A DNA stretch of 64,000 nt from Quillaja saponaria (lineage: Eukaryota > Streptophyta > Magnoliopsida > Fabales > Quillajaceae), in contig CM055608.1 in the NCBI GenBank assembly GCA_029379385.1, forward strand, positions 27,836,350-27,900,349, read 5' to 3'. Under the pieces are notes generated by a model. That model did not search any database. It was not told where the DNA came from and was given only the letters and a program-made list of their open reading frames with translations. Position 1 is the stretch's first letter, and the number at the start of each line of letters is the position of its first letter. Both the position numbers and the translations under genes were made by a program. This document shows positions 51,901 through 62,775 of the stretch, one piece after another.

Positions 51901-54900
51901 TAGCATGTGCTCTAACACCCACATTCTTGTGAAAACAGGAGACTAGCTAGATGGCAGACTAACCTGATCTGGATTTTCTGAAACTGAGAGATTCTGGAGA
52001 GACTGTACAAATTTTCTCTTTCCCTTCCTTTTTTATTGAACTTGCCTACAGAGCAGAATGAAGAAAAAGGAAAATATGTGTTCTTAACAAGCAGAGAAAC
52101 TATAAAAAAAGTGGTCACACTGAAAAAACTACAGCTTGTGACTTATTTATGAAGATAAAAATACATAATCACTATAAAATCACCTAAGCGATATATATAT
52201 ATATGTATGTATGTACATATTACTAATTTAGTTATGTCAGACACATGGTAGTCAAAAATGGATTATGGATGTCATTCTAGAACAGAGGATGTAAGAAATA
52301 CAATATAGTATACATAAAAATAATAATGGAAAATCCCTAAAATGAAATCTAGAATAACTTACTCGTGTATCAACATTTATTTTCCTCTTAGTTGTTTTCA
52401 CAGATGAACTTTCACTTGTATCAAAATTTATTCTCCTCTTAGTTGTTTTCACAGATGAGCTTTCTTCTGTGGTAATGGCTTTGTCCTTTACCACTGAATG
52501 TCTTATGTTTTCGTCCAGTTTCTCCCCATTTTGATTCCAACAAGCCTCTGATGTGGTACTGTGCTCTTTCTTGCCAATCTCCACAGGATCTCCAGAAGCA
52601 GGGTTTTTCTCCCAATTGACTTGCATATATCTCAACCTAGAGCTACGTCTATGCCCAGAACTACAAGATATATTAGAGCAGCCATTTTTTTCCTGAGACA
52701 CATTGCCGCCAACTTCAGAGAAGAGCTTCCCAGGATTACCTGCTGTTTCCCTTTGTGGAGAAGATTTTCTTATGCCTGGAAATAGAAACAAAGAATTCAT
52801 AGAAGAGGGAAATGATAGTAAGGGTTGTAAAAGACACCTACAGACAGAGAGACAAACAGAGACAGAGACAGAGACTTAGACAGAGAGAGATAAACAAGTG
52901 TCATTTCAATAAAATATAATTGCATATTTACAGAGAGACAAACAGAGACAGAGAGAGAGAGAGATAAACAAGTGTCATTTCAATAAAATATAATTGCATA
53001 TTTTACTTCCTGGCTCTGCGGCTAACCCATAAGAATCAGTACCTTTTCTTGAAACAGGTTGAGTGGTTGCGGATGGACCACTTTCCATTTTCTGACAATT
53101 TTGATTCCAACAAGTGTCTGACGTGGTATTCTGATCTTTCTTTTCAATCTCCACAGGATCTCCAGAAGCAGGGTTCTTTTCCTGACTGGCTTGAACATAT
53201 CTCAACCTAGAGCTACGTCTATGACCAGAACTACTATAAGAAACATTAGCACAGCCAGTTTCCTCCTCTGATGCATCCCCGCCAACTTCGAAGAAGAGCT
53301 TATGGGGATTACATGATTTTTCACTCTGTAGAAAAGACTGAATGGATCTTGGAGAAGATTTTGTTACGCCTAGAAAAGAAACAAAGAATTCATTGAAGAG
53401 GGGGAGGGGAGTATTGGACAAATTGTAAAAGACACTTACACAGAGAGAGAGATTTTAGATACACTAGTGTCATAACAATAAAATGTAATTGGATATATTA
53501 CTTCCTGGCTCTGCAGCTAACCCATAAGAATCAGGACCGTTTCTTAAACCAGGTTGAATGGTTGCAGAAGGAACACTTTCCAGTTTCTGCCCATTTTGAT
53601 TCCAACAAGCCTCTGATGTGGTACTCTGCTCTTTCTCTCCAATCTCCACAGTATCTCCAGAAGCAGGATTCTTCTCCTGACTGACTTGCACATATCTCAG
53701 CCTAGAGCTACGTCTACGCCCAGAACTACTATGAGAAACATTGGTGCAGCCAGTTTCCTCCTGAGACACATCGCCGCCAACTTTGCAGAAGAGCTTCTCA
53801 GGGTTGCCTGATGTTTTACTTTGTAGAAAAGACTGCATAAATCTCGGAGAAGATTTTCTTATGCCTGGAATAAAACAAATAATTCATCAAAGAGGGGAAG
53901 GGGAGTATGGGACAAATAGTACAAGACAACTAGAGAGAGAGAGATAACAAGTGTCATTTCAATAAACTACTTTTGCATAAATTACTTCCTGGATCTTTGG
54001 CTAACCCATTAGAATCAGCATTTTTTCTTGAAACAGATCCGGTGCCAAATTCTTTGTCATAGCAATTTACAGCACAGCATTCCCAGTGTGGAGGAAAGCC
54101 AAATACAAAATGGTCGAAAATCTGTTCAGAAAGAAGAATGCAACCAAAAGAACTCGTTATTGAACAAAGATATTGGTTGGAGTACCAAAACAAATCACTG
54201 GTGCCATTAAAAAATTATGAGGCAATGCCTGCACAACTTATTTATTGGTCAGCAAGCCTCTCACGATTGCCTGCATAGTTGGTACAGTGCTCAACCAGAA
54301 AAGGCTAGCTTTGTGAATCAATGGAATCACTCTAAATACAGTGTACATGATCTTCAAGCAGCACTTTGCTTAAGGCAAGATAAATCAGAATTTCAATTTT
54401 CACTGATGCCTCATATTGAGTTGAACAGCCCTTTGGTGACACTTTAAAACTCGGTAGCATGATAGTAATTTAAGTATTGTAGCTCAAGCCGAATCCAACC
54501 CCTAGTGTCTGCTATACCAGGTATATAATTCTAATTGCAACAATGCAACCTTAGTCCACATATTGACTAACAGACCAATTATATTAATAACGCAATAATA
54601 AACTATCATTGCAAACAATGTTTGTCAAAGAAGAGAAAGCTAGAAAATGCCAACCTCAGAAGAAAACCCATTTTCACGGGTGCGCAGCTTGTTAATGAAC
54701 CCTTTAACAAAAACATAAATCCCATCCGCTGTCTCAAGAGAGAAAACATCGTATCTTTTGACTATTGAAGCTGAGGTGAATACCCGCAATGCTTGTTGCC
54801 TGGATCAGAAAATCAAATACCAAAAAGCAACAAATTATCATGATTTTCTTACCTCGAACTGGCTTTATTCCGAAGTCTCACACAGTCTACCAGTATAATT

Positions 54901-55426
54901 AACAAAAGGGCCAAAAACTCTCTTCAAATATGAATCAAAGGTCTCATTTTTTCTTACTAATTCACCTCATTGAACTTCTGTTTGGTTGCTGATAAAATAG
55001 GACACGAGAAAGAGGTTTAAATGTTCAAGAGAAAAGTGAGCAGAACCTAATAGAGAGAGAAAATAATAGAAATATAAAAAAGAAAACAGACTGTGTTAAA
55101 CAAGCAAGGGAGTGAAAACCCTAATAACAAATGGGTCTTACACTCTCGACGTGTTGCCTGCAACAGCTAGCCATTTTCCTTCGAAGTCTTTTTCTGCTTT
55201 GACCAACCACCAATCGTACAAGACAACCTTCCAAAACAGGAAAAGGCATCAGATTTTCACAGAAATCATACGATGAATACCATGAATGAAATGTGGGTTT
55301 CGCTGCGAGAAACAAGAAAAAATCGCTTACAGTTTTCTGGAAACAAGATAAAGAATCGTCGTAGTTGTTCCTGCTATCGTCTATGTGGTCTTTCCCAGAT
55401 TGATTGGAGGCACCGGTAGAACCCAT
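48962..55426 (-). CDS. KNL2: Kinetochore protein KNL2 (SANTA + CENPC-k) with a triplicated exon
   Basis: Plant alpha-type KNL2, which acts at centromeres in loading of the centromeric histone CENH3. Eleven exons on the minus strand: 55331-55426, 55142-55227, 54655-54799, 53986-54121, 53502-53864, 53007-53369, 52363-52775, 51964-52045, 49516-49574, 49226-49280 and 48962-48996. All are GT-AG; total 1833 nt, 610 aa (Arabidopsis KNL2 is about 600 aa). Exons 2-4 give the SANTA domain (VVLYDWWLVKAEKDF, RVFTSASIVKRYD, IFDHFVFGFPPHWE). Exons 8-10 give the CENPC-k motif (SFRKSRSG, RLLIPALEFWRNEMPVYDA, EHKITGIQDG). Exons 5, 6 and 7 are tandem copies of one module (KSSP...GGD-S-EE-GC, SSGxRRSSRLRY, EKNPASGD, CWNQN). 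Exons 5 and 6 are both 363 nt with phase 1 borders, so copying kept the frame. Intron 8 contains LINE debris. Confidence 0.93.
50350..50601 (+). mobile_element. LINE (RTE-like) reverse-transcriptase C-terminal remnant
   Basis: The plus-strand frame reads RHTKKDRI, stop, then KVEVAPSKEKMRKNLLCLF and GHIQRRPMDA, CDLVQVVGARRGRGKLKT. This is the well-known C-terminal stretch of plant RTE-like LINE proteins (KVGVAP...RWFGH...RGRGRPKKTW). In-frame stops and substitutions mark it as dead. Confidence 0.75.
51384..51466 (+). mobile_element. 3' end of the RTE-like LINE with (TTGAG)n tail
   Basis: CATATAGCCGACCCTAATTGG, then GGTTTGGGATTTAACGCTTAG, then several TTGAG units. This is the typical 3' terminus of plant RTE-type LINEs and probably belongs to the same copy as the fragment at 50350-50601. 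Confidence 0.65.
52371..52470 (-). repeat. 51-bp in-frame tandem repeat in KNL2 exon 7
   Basis: Two copies of a 17-codon unit: ESSSVKTTKRRINFDTS and ESSSVKTTKRKINVDTR. The CCTCTT marker recurs 51 bases apart on the plus strand (52384 and 52435). The unit is Lys/Arg- and Ser/Thr-rich. Confidence 0.9.
52775..53864 (-). repeat. Tandem exon+intron duplication in KNL2 (exons 5, 6, 7)
   Basis: Exon starts lie at 53864, 53369 and 52775, so the repeat periods are about 495 and 594 bp. The intervening introns share sequence too: each contains AAGTGTCATTTCAATAAA or a close variant next to GA-rich runs, and each preceding exon ends CCAGGAA before GTAAT/GTAAA. The last 15 or so codons of exon 4 (DSNGLAKDPG) also match the exon 5/6 ends (DSYGLAAEPG), so the duplicated unit spans an exon-intron-exon segment. 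Confidence 0.92.
52880..53003. repeat. 74-bp tandem duplication in KNL2 intron 6
   Basis: GAGATAAACAAGTGTCATTT and the following AT-rich sequence occur twice, 74 bases apart, with GA-rich runs between. This explains why the second KNL2 repeat period is longer than the first. Confidence 0.9.
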
Positions 55427-58113
55427 TCGCGGGAAATGGGAAATTGCAACCGTTATGTTTTTCTTTACAGATGAAGATTTTGGATACAGAATGTCTCCCG
55501 CTACCAAACCTAACTCGCAAGGCGGGCAAAAAATAATAATAATAATACAAGATTTAAGTTGAGGGGGCTTATTAATAAGCATTTTGAATTTAATCTAGTT
55601 TAATTAATTCTAATTTTCTTTTCATATCTTATAAGATTTAATTTTTTAAATTAAAATATTTTACGAAGCAATTTTTCTTATAAGATTCTTAATCTATTAA
55701 AAAATGTTAAATTGGGAATGAATTCTGTGAAATTAATTATATGTATAAATTATTTCACAATTTTTGATAATTTGTCTCTAAAAGTATAACTATGACCAAA
55801 AAATAAAAATTAAGATTTTGAGATTCTGCAAACAAATTGCTCCAGGGTTAGCAATTTTTTTTGTTGGAAAATTTGAACAAATACTAGATGTGTGCAACCA
55901 AGTGGGTCAGGTTACAAATTGAGATGATTCAAAATCTCACCTAACTTTGAAAGTCTAATTGCTGAATGATCTAAATTTAACTCAGTATAAAGGTAAGGTG
56001 GGTTGAAATTAATATTCAAAACTATAAAAGAAATTATTAAGTTTATAATTTTTTTAACTAAAGCAACATCTACTAAAGATGTTTAATATTACAAAATAAA
56101 GTTAAATGATGAAATAATGATGTATATTTAACAATAATATAAAATTTTACTATGTAAATATTAAATTTTTAGACTTAAAATAATTTAATAAATATTAAAA
56201 TATAATGTCAGGTGATTGAATTTACCCAACCCAAAATAAGAAATAAAAAGTTACCCAATCATAAAATCGATTTTTGATGGGTCGTTCTGGTTCAGATGGA
56301 TTGAGTTGGGTTGGGCGATTCTTTTGCACATCCCTAACAAATACCATTACATTAGCATAGCTTTGGAGTCTAAGGGCTCATTTGTTATTTGGATGGACAG
56401 GAAATGAAAAGATGAGAAGTGGAGTGTTCATTTTTTTTTAAAGCATTGAGAGGAAATTGATGAGTACAGGTACTCTCAAAATCCTTCCAATGATCATAAT
56501 TACTCCAATTTGAGAGGATTTGGAATGAGAGTATAGTGAACATTATAATATTTGTCTAAAATATTTATATTCTTTATATCAAATACCTATTAATACTAAA
56601 ATAAATATTTTTAACAGTATAATTATAAATTATATATAACATATCATTTTCTCTTCAATTTCTAAAACAAAAATATAGCTATCCTCTCGTTTTTTTTTTT
56701 TTTTTGTTAGTCTTAGAGAAATATTAAGTGTCATATTTCATTTATTCTCATTTTCTCTTTTTATAAACTGCAAAATAAACCCTAATAGAGTTTCAATGCA
56801 TAATTACCAGTGAGTTTAAGAGCTAAATAAAAACCCGAAAAAAGTACTTGACGTAGCTCACTCCCTTAAGCATCACAAAAATTGAATGGGAAGTAATATC
56901 ATGGTTCTATTATTTGATTATTTCTTCTACATGACAACAATGACTCAGATTCTCATATTCTCGTACTAATGGTACCATATTATCTAATTTATAGACACTT
57001 GTTTTGCAGACATGAAAATTTCTTCCATTTACCTCGGGAAAAACATTAATGCCATTTGTCTAGCCAACTATGAAATGAGTTTTTCATCTGACCATATTAT
57101 TCATTCCATTATTTTTTATACAGATTAGAGAATTGTTTTTCCTCATACTTAAATTCATAAATCCTATTATTTCCTAATCATTTAATGCATAATTTTATTA
57201 TTATTATTTTTAGAAAAGAAGAAAACAGTGGCCCATCCATTATTAAGGTAGATAGAAGATGAAGGATTCTCATGGGATTTCACTTTACCATTGAAGGTAT
57301 CAAACAAAATCTGCCACTGAATAGAACTCAAGGGACCAACCATTGCATTGTGAATTGTGTACCTTTCCATTTTGGAAGACAGACACAGTCAGAGACAGAG
57401 GTGAAAGAAACAAAACACAGAGCACATCAATCTAAATCAATAAGTGGCTTAAAAGTAAGCTTCCCCAAAATAGCATGTGCTGATGCATGAATTTAAGTTG
57501 AGAATTAGATGGTCTTTAATTTAACCATTATTTTAAAAATTAAAATTAAAATTATAAACTCAGTTTTCAAAATTAAAAACAATTAAATTTTTTTTTTTTA
57601 GGTAGACCACAAAATTACAACAAAGCACCCTCATCTACCACCCACCAACAACCTCCTTACTACCCATCGTCACCCACCACAACTTATTCATAGCCACCGT
57701 CAGCTGTCATCCACCACCGCCATCACCGACTCATCAGGACATAACAAGCACCACCTTGGAACTTGCTGGCAATGACAATAAACATCACCACTGTCTACTA
57801 GAAACAACAAAAACCACTCTCAACACCAACTAAAGGTAACAAAAACCATATTCACGAGGCACCGTCAGAAACCTAACCGCTAAAGATTACAATTAAATGT
57901 TTGAAACACAATTATGTTTGTAATTTTTTTTGCAATTCAAATTCACAATTTGTATTTTTAATCTTGCACCAGACATAGTTATAGTGCAACTGTTATAAAT
58001 CTTAATGTTGTTAATTATATCATAAAACCTATCAGCAACATATATAAATAACTTGTAAATTACATATCAGCAACCAATAAAATCATTTGTGGAAACACAG
58101 ATATAAAGAAAAC
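55427..58113. other. Intergenic region upstream of KNL2
   Basis: Starts with the KNL2 promoter. Contains a hAT-type MITE (55885-56336) and a C/A-rich segment at 57600-57860 made of CACC/CCACC words on the plus strand. The short frames at 57182-57490 look like chance. No gene supported. Confidence 0.55.
55885..56336. mobile_element. hAT-type MITE with 8-bp target duplication
   Basis: A 452-bp non-coding element. The left end is TAGATGTGTGCAA; the right end read inward is TAGGGATGTGCAA. It is flanked by perfect 8-bp direct repeats ACAAATAC (55877-55884 and 56337-56344). An 8-bp duplication with TAGGGATGTGCA-like ends fits a hAT-derived element. Confidence 0.88.
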
Positions 58114-60152
58114 CTAAAATATGTCGGGAAGTGAATGCCCAGACATAGAGCTACTTCCTTGCGCCCTCTGCAAATGGAGTTTTAATGCATAGTTGTTCAG
58201 CTGCATCAAGAAAAGAAGTAAAAAGAAAATGTCATATATTTGGTCAAGCCAAGCAGAAGTTAAATTTGTGCTTCTGAGTTCTGAGTAAGGACACTCCTTA
58301 TATTGTTATTCAAAATCCATCTATCCTTATGAGGCACTAAAGCAAATCAAATGTGGGAGAGTCATACTGAAAAAGAGAAGAATTATGATGTTGAGTTCAT
58401 TCAAATCCAACTCTGAGACCTTTTACAATACTTTCTTCCCTACTAGAACATCATTCCCAAAAACAAATGCATATATGAACATATGACAAATCCACAAGCA
58501 ACAAACTACACGCTAAAAACATTTTAAGAGTTCAAGCAACAAACAAACCAATACTGCAGGAACAGAAGGTTCAGAAACAAGAGTCCGAAAAATTTCCTAA
58601 GAAAATTGCTTAGCTGGATCTTAAAAATAAATAACTTCATGCTTAATTTTTATTTGACATTCTTGAGTAAGCTGAATGACATGAACCTTTCTTTTGCCAA
58701 AAATAATAAATTGGACATTATGACAGATCATTAACTATAGTAAGGTAATTAAGAATCTCACCTCTAAACTTCTAACTTGTTCTTGGTACTGGCTTAAGAC
58801 ATGCTTCAACTGCTGCACTCCCTTAGTTCTCTCCTCTTGCTCTGAACATCGTTCATGCTGGATTGCAACTGCTCTCTTCAAAATTTGGTTGTCGTTTAAC
58901 AAACTCTGCATATACTCCTTCAGAGAAGCATGCTCCAGCTGCTCCATGGACACAAAAGTAAAGGAGTGATCATCCATAAACAAAACCAACAATAGGGGCT
59001 CTGTGTGGGAAGGGAGTAGCATTCCAATTTGGTATTCCCACTAATAGGTGTGAATTGCATAAGTAGTTGATTCATTACCTGCTTGGAAATCCTTGTTTGG
59101 GCACTAATAGATTGTTCAAAAGCCTCTAAGATCCTCGCAGCACGTACTCTGGCATCATCAAGGTCTGTTGCATTCATCATCTCGTGAACAAATAAATCCA
59201 CCCACTTTGACCCATCTGTTGAATTTCCACAACCAGTGATCAATTTTCCGTTCTTAACATCAATCTTCTCCTCCCACATTTGACTGCCTGATCAGTTAAG
59301 TATGCAAAGCAGTCTGAGCCCAAAGCACACACATTTCTTTGGATAGAAAATATAATATGGCTACCTACGCAATTAGGCATTTAGGGAAGCATGCTGTATG
59401 ACTTACATGTAGCTTCACTCTGATCAGGAACAGCATCACAATTTCCAATCACTGCTGAATCACTTTCATTTTGTGCATCAACACCACCAGAGGAAAATGC
59501 ACCCAGACTCTCAATTGCATCTTCGGTCTTATAATTATTGTTTCTAAGGACTGTTTCCACGAACTAATAGAAATGAAAAGTTAATTAGAGAATAGACATT
59601 CCCACAAATTCATAAATTTTGAGACACAAATTGATCTTTCTAACTCCCGTTAAAATTGCAAACTAATGACAAACCCTATTATCCAAACTTCATTGCCCAT
59701 CCTAGCTATGTTATCATTATTAAAAATAAAAAATAAAAAAGTAAGCAAAATTAACTGAAACATACATGACTTGTTCCCAATTTGAACAATGCAATATAGA
59801 TGTAAATTTCTGAAATATTACATCAAATAAAAACTACTTGATAATTCAAAGCAGCTTATAGTGAATTATGAATATAGCAAGTATCACATGATCACTTTAT
59901 AGCTGTCATTACAGGAGAAAAACGACAACACATGGTCATTTCTACAATATAGTTGCTGAAACGCACCTCAGGTTCCAAAGCAGGGAACATTTGAAGAAGT
60001 ACTGAAACTGTGTCCTCAGATCCGGATTCTGATCGGATTGGAGATCCATAACTAGACCATCTGGATCTCTTAGAGGAAGAGCACGGTGGCGGAGAAGAAG
60101 ATCCAAAGATTTCTTCGAAGCCTACCCTCTTTCCACAAATACCTGCAGACAT
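58114..60152 (-). CDS. CUE-domain protein (ubiquitin-binding), small plant family
   Basis: A homologue of the plant CUE-domain protein group (Arabidopsis At5g32440 type). CUE domains bind ubiquitin, but the cellular role of this group is not established. Five exons on the minus strand: 59967-60152, 59407-59563, 59079-59287, 58762-58938 and 58114-58200. GT-AG; 816 nt, 271 aa, typical length. The N-terminus is MSAGICGKRVGFEEIFGSSS, then a Ser-rich stretch. The CUE domain is at about 50-83 (VSVLLQMFPALEPE, FVETVLRNNNYKTEDAIESL), with the MFP and LL-type surface residues. The second half is predicted helical, with a coiled coil (YMQSLLNDNQILKRAVAIQ, LSQYQEQVRSLE). The C-terminus is GSSSMSGHSLPDIF. 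Likely intact. Confidence 0.9.
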
Positions 60153-60710
60153 CGCTGCCTAAACCTCTACCCAAAGGGTCTACCCCAAATAAACCCTGTA
60201 AGTATTACTTCAAATTCACACCAAAAACAAAAAAAAACTAAAAATTGTGGGTATAAGTCTGGATGATACAACCAGAACCAGAAATATGGTAAGTTTATTT
60301 TTAATTTAAAGATTCTAAATTTTTCACTTTCAATATCTCTAATTGTTTGTTCTGATGATGGGTAATTGGGGTTATGCCAAATATTAGGGTTTAATAGGAG
60401 AAAAGAGATGAGAATGGTGGTGGGGTTCAGTTTGATGGGAGTATAAAGTTACGTGTTTGGAATCTGAATTTTTAATTGATATCCCTACTTCTTTAAGTTT
60501 ACAGTTACGGCAAATGCAAGAAAAGTACTTGGCATTGGGAGAGACAAAGCAGTTGAATTGCTTTGTAAAATGATTTGTTGCTTCACCGGCTACGATTTAA
60601 GTGACGGCCATGTGAGCAAGGATGAAAACCTTGCAATACAGTAAAATTTCCTGTTTGTTTTTAAATGAAACTGAGGACACTATATTTTCTGTATGACAAA
60701 CAATAACATT
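60153..60710. other. Divergent promoter region (CUE gene and OST4) before tRNA-His
   Basis: No coding sequence seen. It contains the 5' flank of the minus-strand CUE gene. Confidence 0.5.
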
Positions 60711-60782
60711 GTGGCTGTAGTTTAGTGGTAAGAATTCCACGTTGTGGCCGTGGAGACCTGGGCTCGAATCCCAGCAGCCACA
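60711..60782 (+). tRNA. tRNA-His (GTG)
   Basis: The acceptor GTGGCTG pairs with CAGCCAC. D-arm TAGTTTAGTGGTAAGA, anticodon stem CCACG/CGTGG with loop TTGTGGC (GTG, His), T-arm CTGGGCTCGAATCCCAG. 72 nt without the extra 5' G, which is added after transcription in eukaryotes. CAA-rich bases precede it and a T-run follows at about 60800. Confidence 0.95.
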
Positions 60783-60879
60783 GATTGAGAATTAAATATT
60801 AATTTTTCAACACCGTTTTAAACGGTGTCGTTTACTACTGTTGCATTGCATCCCTTATTTATTTATTTTAATTTGTTTT

Positions 60880-61009
60880 GTTCTCAGCTTGGCAACTCCA
60901 ACTGCCTCGTAAGTCTAACCCTTCGTTCATCCTACCTTCACAGCACGGCCTCACAGTGTGAAATTGTAGTCCCGCACGAAGAGAGACGGAGAATTCGCAG
61001 CATCAGACA
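60880..61009 (+). other. Probable 5' UTR exon of OST4
   Basis: A GC-richer stretch ending at a good donor (GTGAGT at 61010) upstream of OST4. The matching acceptor TAG (62121-62123) lies directly before the OST4 ATG. The start of the transcript is not visible; the left limit is a guess. Confidence 0.45.
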
Positions 61010-62123
61010 GTGAGTTCCTTCGCAAATTTTTTCCCTTTTTCCAAATTTTGATGCCTTTTCTGTTCTGGGATTTCCTTATTTCTTAGATCTTGTAGTCATT
61101 TGTGTTTATAAATGGTAGGAAGAGTATTTGTTTATTGGGTTTAAGGTTGAATTACTTTTTTTTTTTTTAATCCAATACTTCATTTGCTTCTTCTGATTGA
61201 TGAATTATTTCCATCTCTTTTTATATAAAGCTTGCAATTTGCCACACTCCTTGTTTTTGCTCCAAATTAACACTTCATACCCAGATGAGTTTTTTTTTTT
61301 TTTTCAATACTATCTACAAGATCGCTGCCATTTTTTGTATTGTATGGAAAATGACGTCGATATCTTATACTGTTTGATATCACTAATTTTTCGATATCTT
61401 ATACTGTTTTTCTTATGAAGCCTTTACAATTTCTTTTTAGAGCTACTAGATGAGGGTGGAGTATTGAAGTGAATTTTTGTAAAATTTGAAGCTTTGCTTC
61501 TTGTCAATTTTTAATTTTTTATTTCTAAACCTTGTTGTATTGTTAAATTCCAATTACCCAGTTGGCATCGGAAATGGAAACTAAATTTAGAATTGATCTG
61601 AGGTAAGAGTTTATTTTCTGTCACTGAGATTTGATAATGAAAATAAACATTGCAAAGAAAGTTAGAAAAAAGAAGCCTTAGTATGAGTAATTCTGCGTAT
61701 GAATAACGGGAAGCGCAAATATAGTAAGCAAATGGAGGTTGTATGGGAACTAATGAAAGGTGTGATGGAAAGCTTAACATATGCCTTACGAGTCACTAAT
61801 GGATTTAGGTTTCCTCGGATAAATTGGATGAACTTGTTTCTTTTTCCCAGAATAACTTAATTATATGTTTAAGCCTTTCTTCTTTTACATTTTCATCAAG
61901 AGATTTCAACTTCCATCTTCAGCTTACCAGGTGCAGAATAATCTGCATATATTTCACATAAATTTTTTGATGAGTTTGCTTTAATTGAAGTGTTACTTTT
62001 TGGACCTACAGTTTGAGAAGTTTAGTTTGTTTTTTTTCATCATCCAGTTAACTGTTGGACAAGCATGAAGAATCATACTATGAACAACTCCATGATCTAA
62101 TTCTATTGCTTATGATTTTGTAG

Positions 62124-62237
62124 ATGATCGATGATCAAGACCTGGGTTTCCTTGCCAATTTTCTTGGCATATTCATATTTGTATTGGTGATAGCATATCA
62201 TTACGTGGTGGCCGACCCAAAATATGAAGGAAACTAG
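62124..62237 (+). CDS. OST4: Oligosaccharyltransferase subunit OST4 (37 aa)
   Basis: A mini-protein subunit of the ER oligosaccharyltransferase, which transfers the core glycan to Asn of nascent proteins. OST4 stabilises the STT3 catalytic subunit. The peptide begins [19 protein letters not shown] and ends ADPKYEGN, then TAG; it matches the strongly conserved plant OST4 across its full length. One membrane helix (about 10-30) with the N-terminus in the lumen is known for the family. The ATG follows an acceptor (GATTTTGTAG) with no UTR bases between, so the whole coding sequence lies in one exon behind a 5' UTR intron of about 1.1 kb. It converges with the gene on the right. Confidence 0.95.
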   Translation: MIDDQDLGFLANFLGIFIFVLVIAYHYVVADPKYEGN

Positions 62238-62775
62238 GAACATTTTGGAGAAGTCATGTTTTTTTTTATTTTTTATTTATTAGACTGAGCTGGTTCAGAA
62301 ATGGATTTTTACTATCAATAGTTAATCCTTCACTTTCTGAATATGAATGACATCGTACTGCTGTAGTATTCATTATGCATTATTCTTCTATCCTTGCTTT
62401 ATATATTTGGTGTTTCCAATTCTTTGTTTTCACATTAAGGAATTTTGACTTTGCAACGAGTATCTTAAACTTAGAGGCAGTGTCACATTGAGTACATGTT
62501 GTTTCATAAGCAATTTTACATGTCTCTTTGGGGTATGATTACTTGCTCGTCCAGTCCATAATCTTGCTGGAGCTAGACTACATATGACCTTGCAGTTACC
62601 CAGATGCACTAGTTTGATATCCATCTTAACATAAATGTGATCCAACCCTTGGGTGATTGGTTCATTTGATTAACAGTTGGGTGATTTTCTGTGAGATATT
62701 ATTATTGTGGTTGGTAAATTGTTAGGGAAACAAGTCCTTTCTCTAACATTAGTAGAGGCATGGTGCTAGGTATAT

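Larger units (their letters stand above)
49575..51963 (-). other. KNL2 intron 8 (2.4 kb) with transposon remnants
   Basis: The longest KNL2 intron, GT-AG bounded, separating the two exons that encode the CENPC-k motif. It carries LINE fragments in antisense orientation to the gene (50350-50601 and about 51384-51466, plus strand). Between them lies a stretch of about 780 bp that looks inserted. Confidence 0.7.

Noticed and set aside
54028..54447. Plus-strand open frames over KNL2 exon 4 and intron 3
   Set aside because: Antisense to the SANTA-coding exon; no domain recognised.
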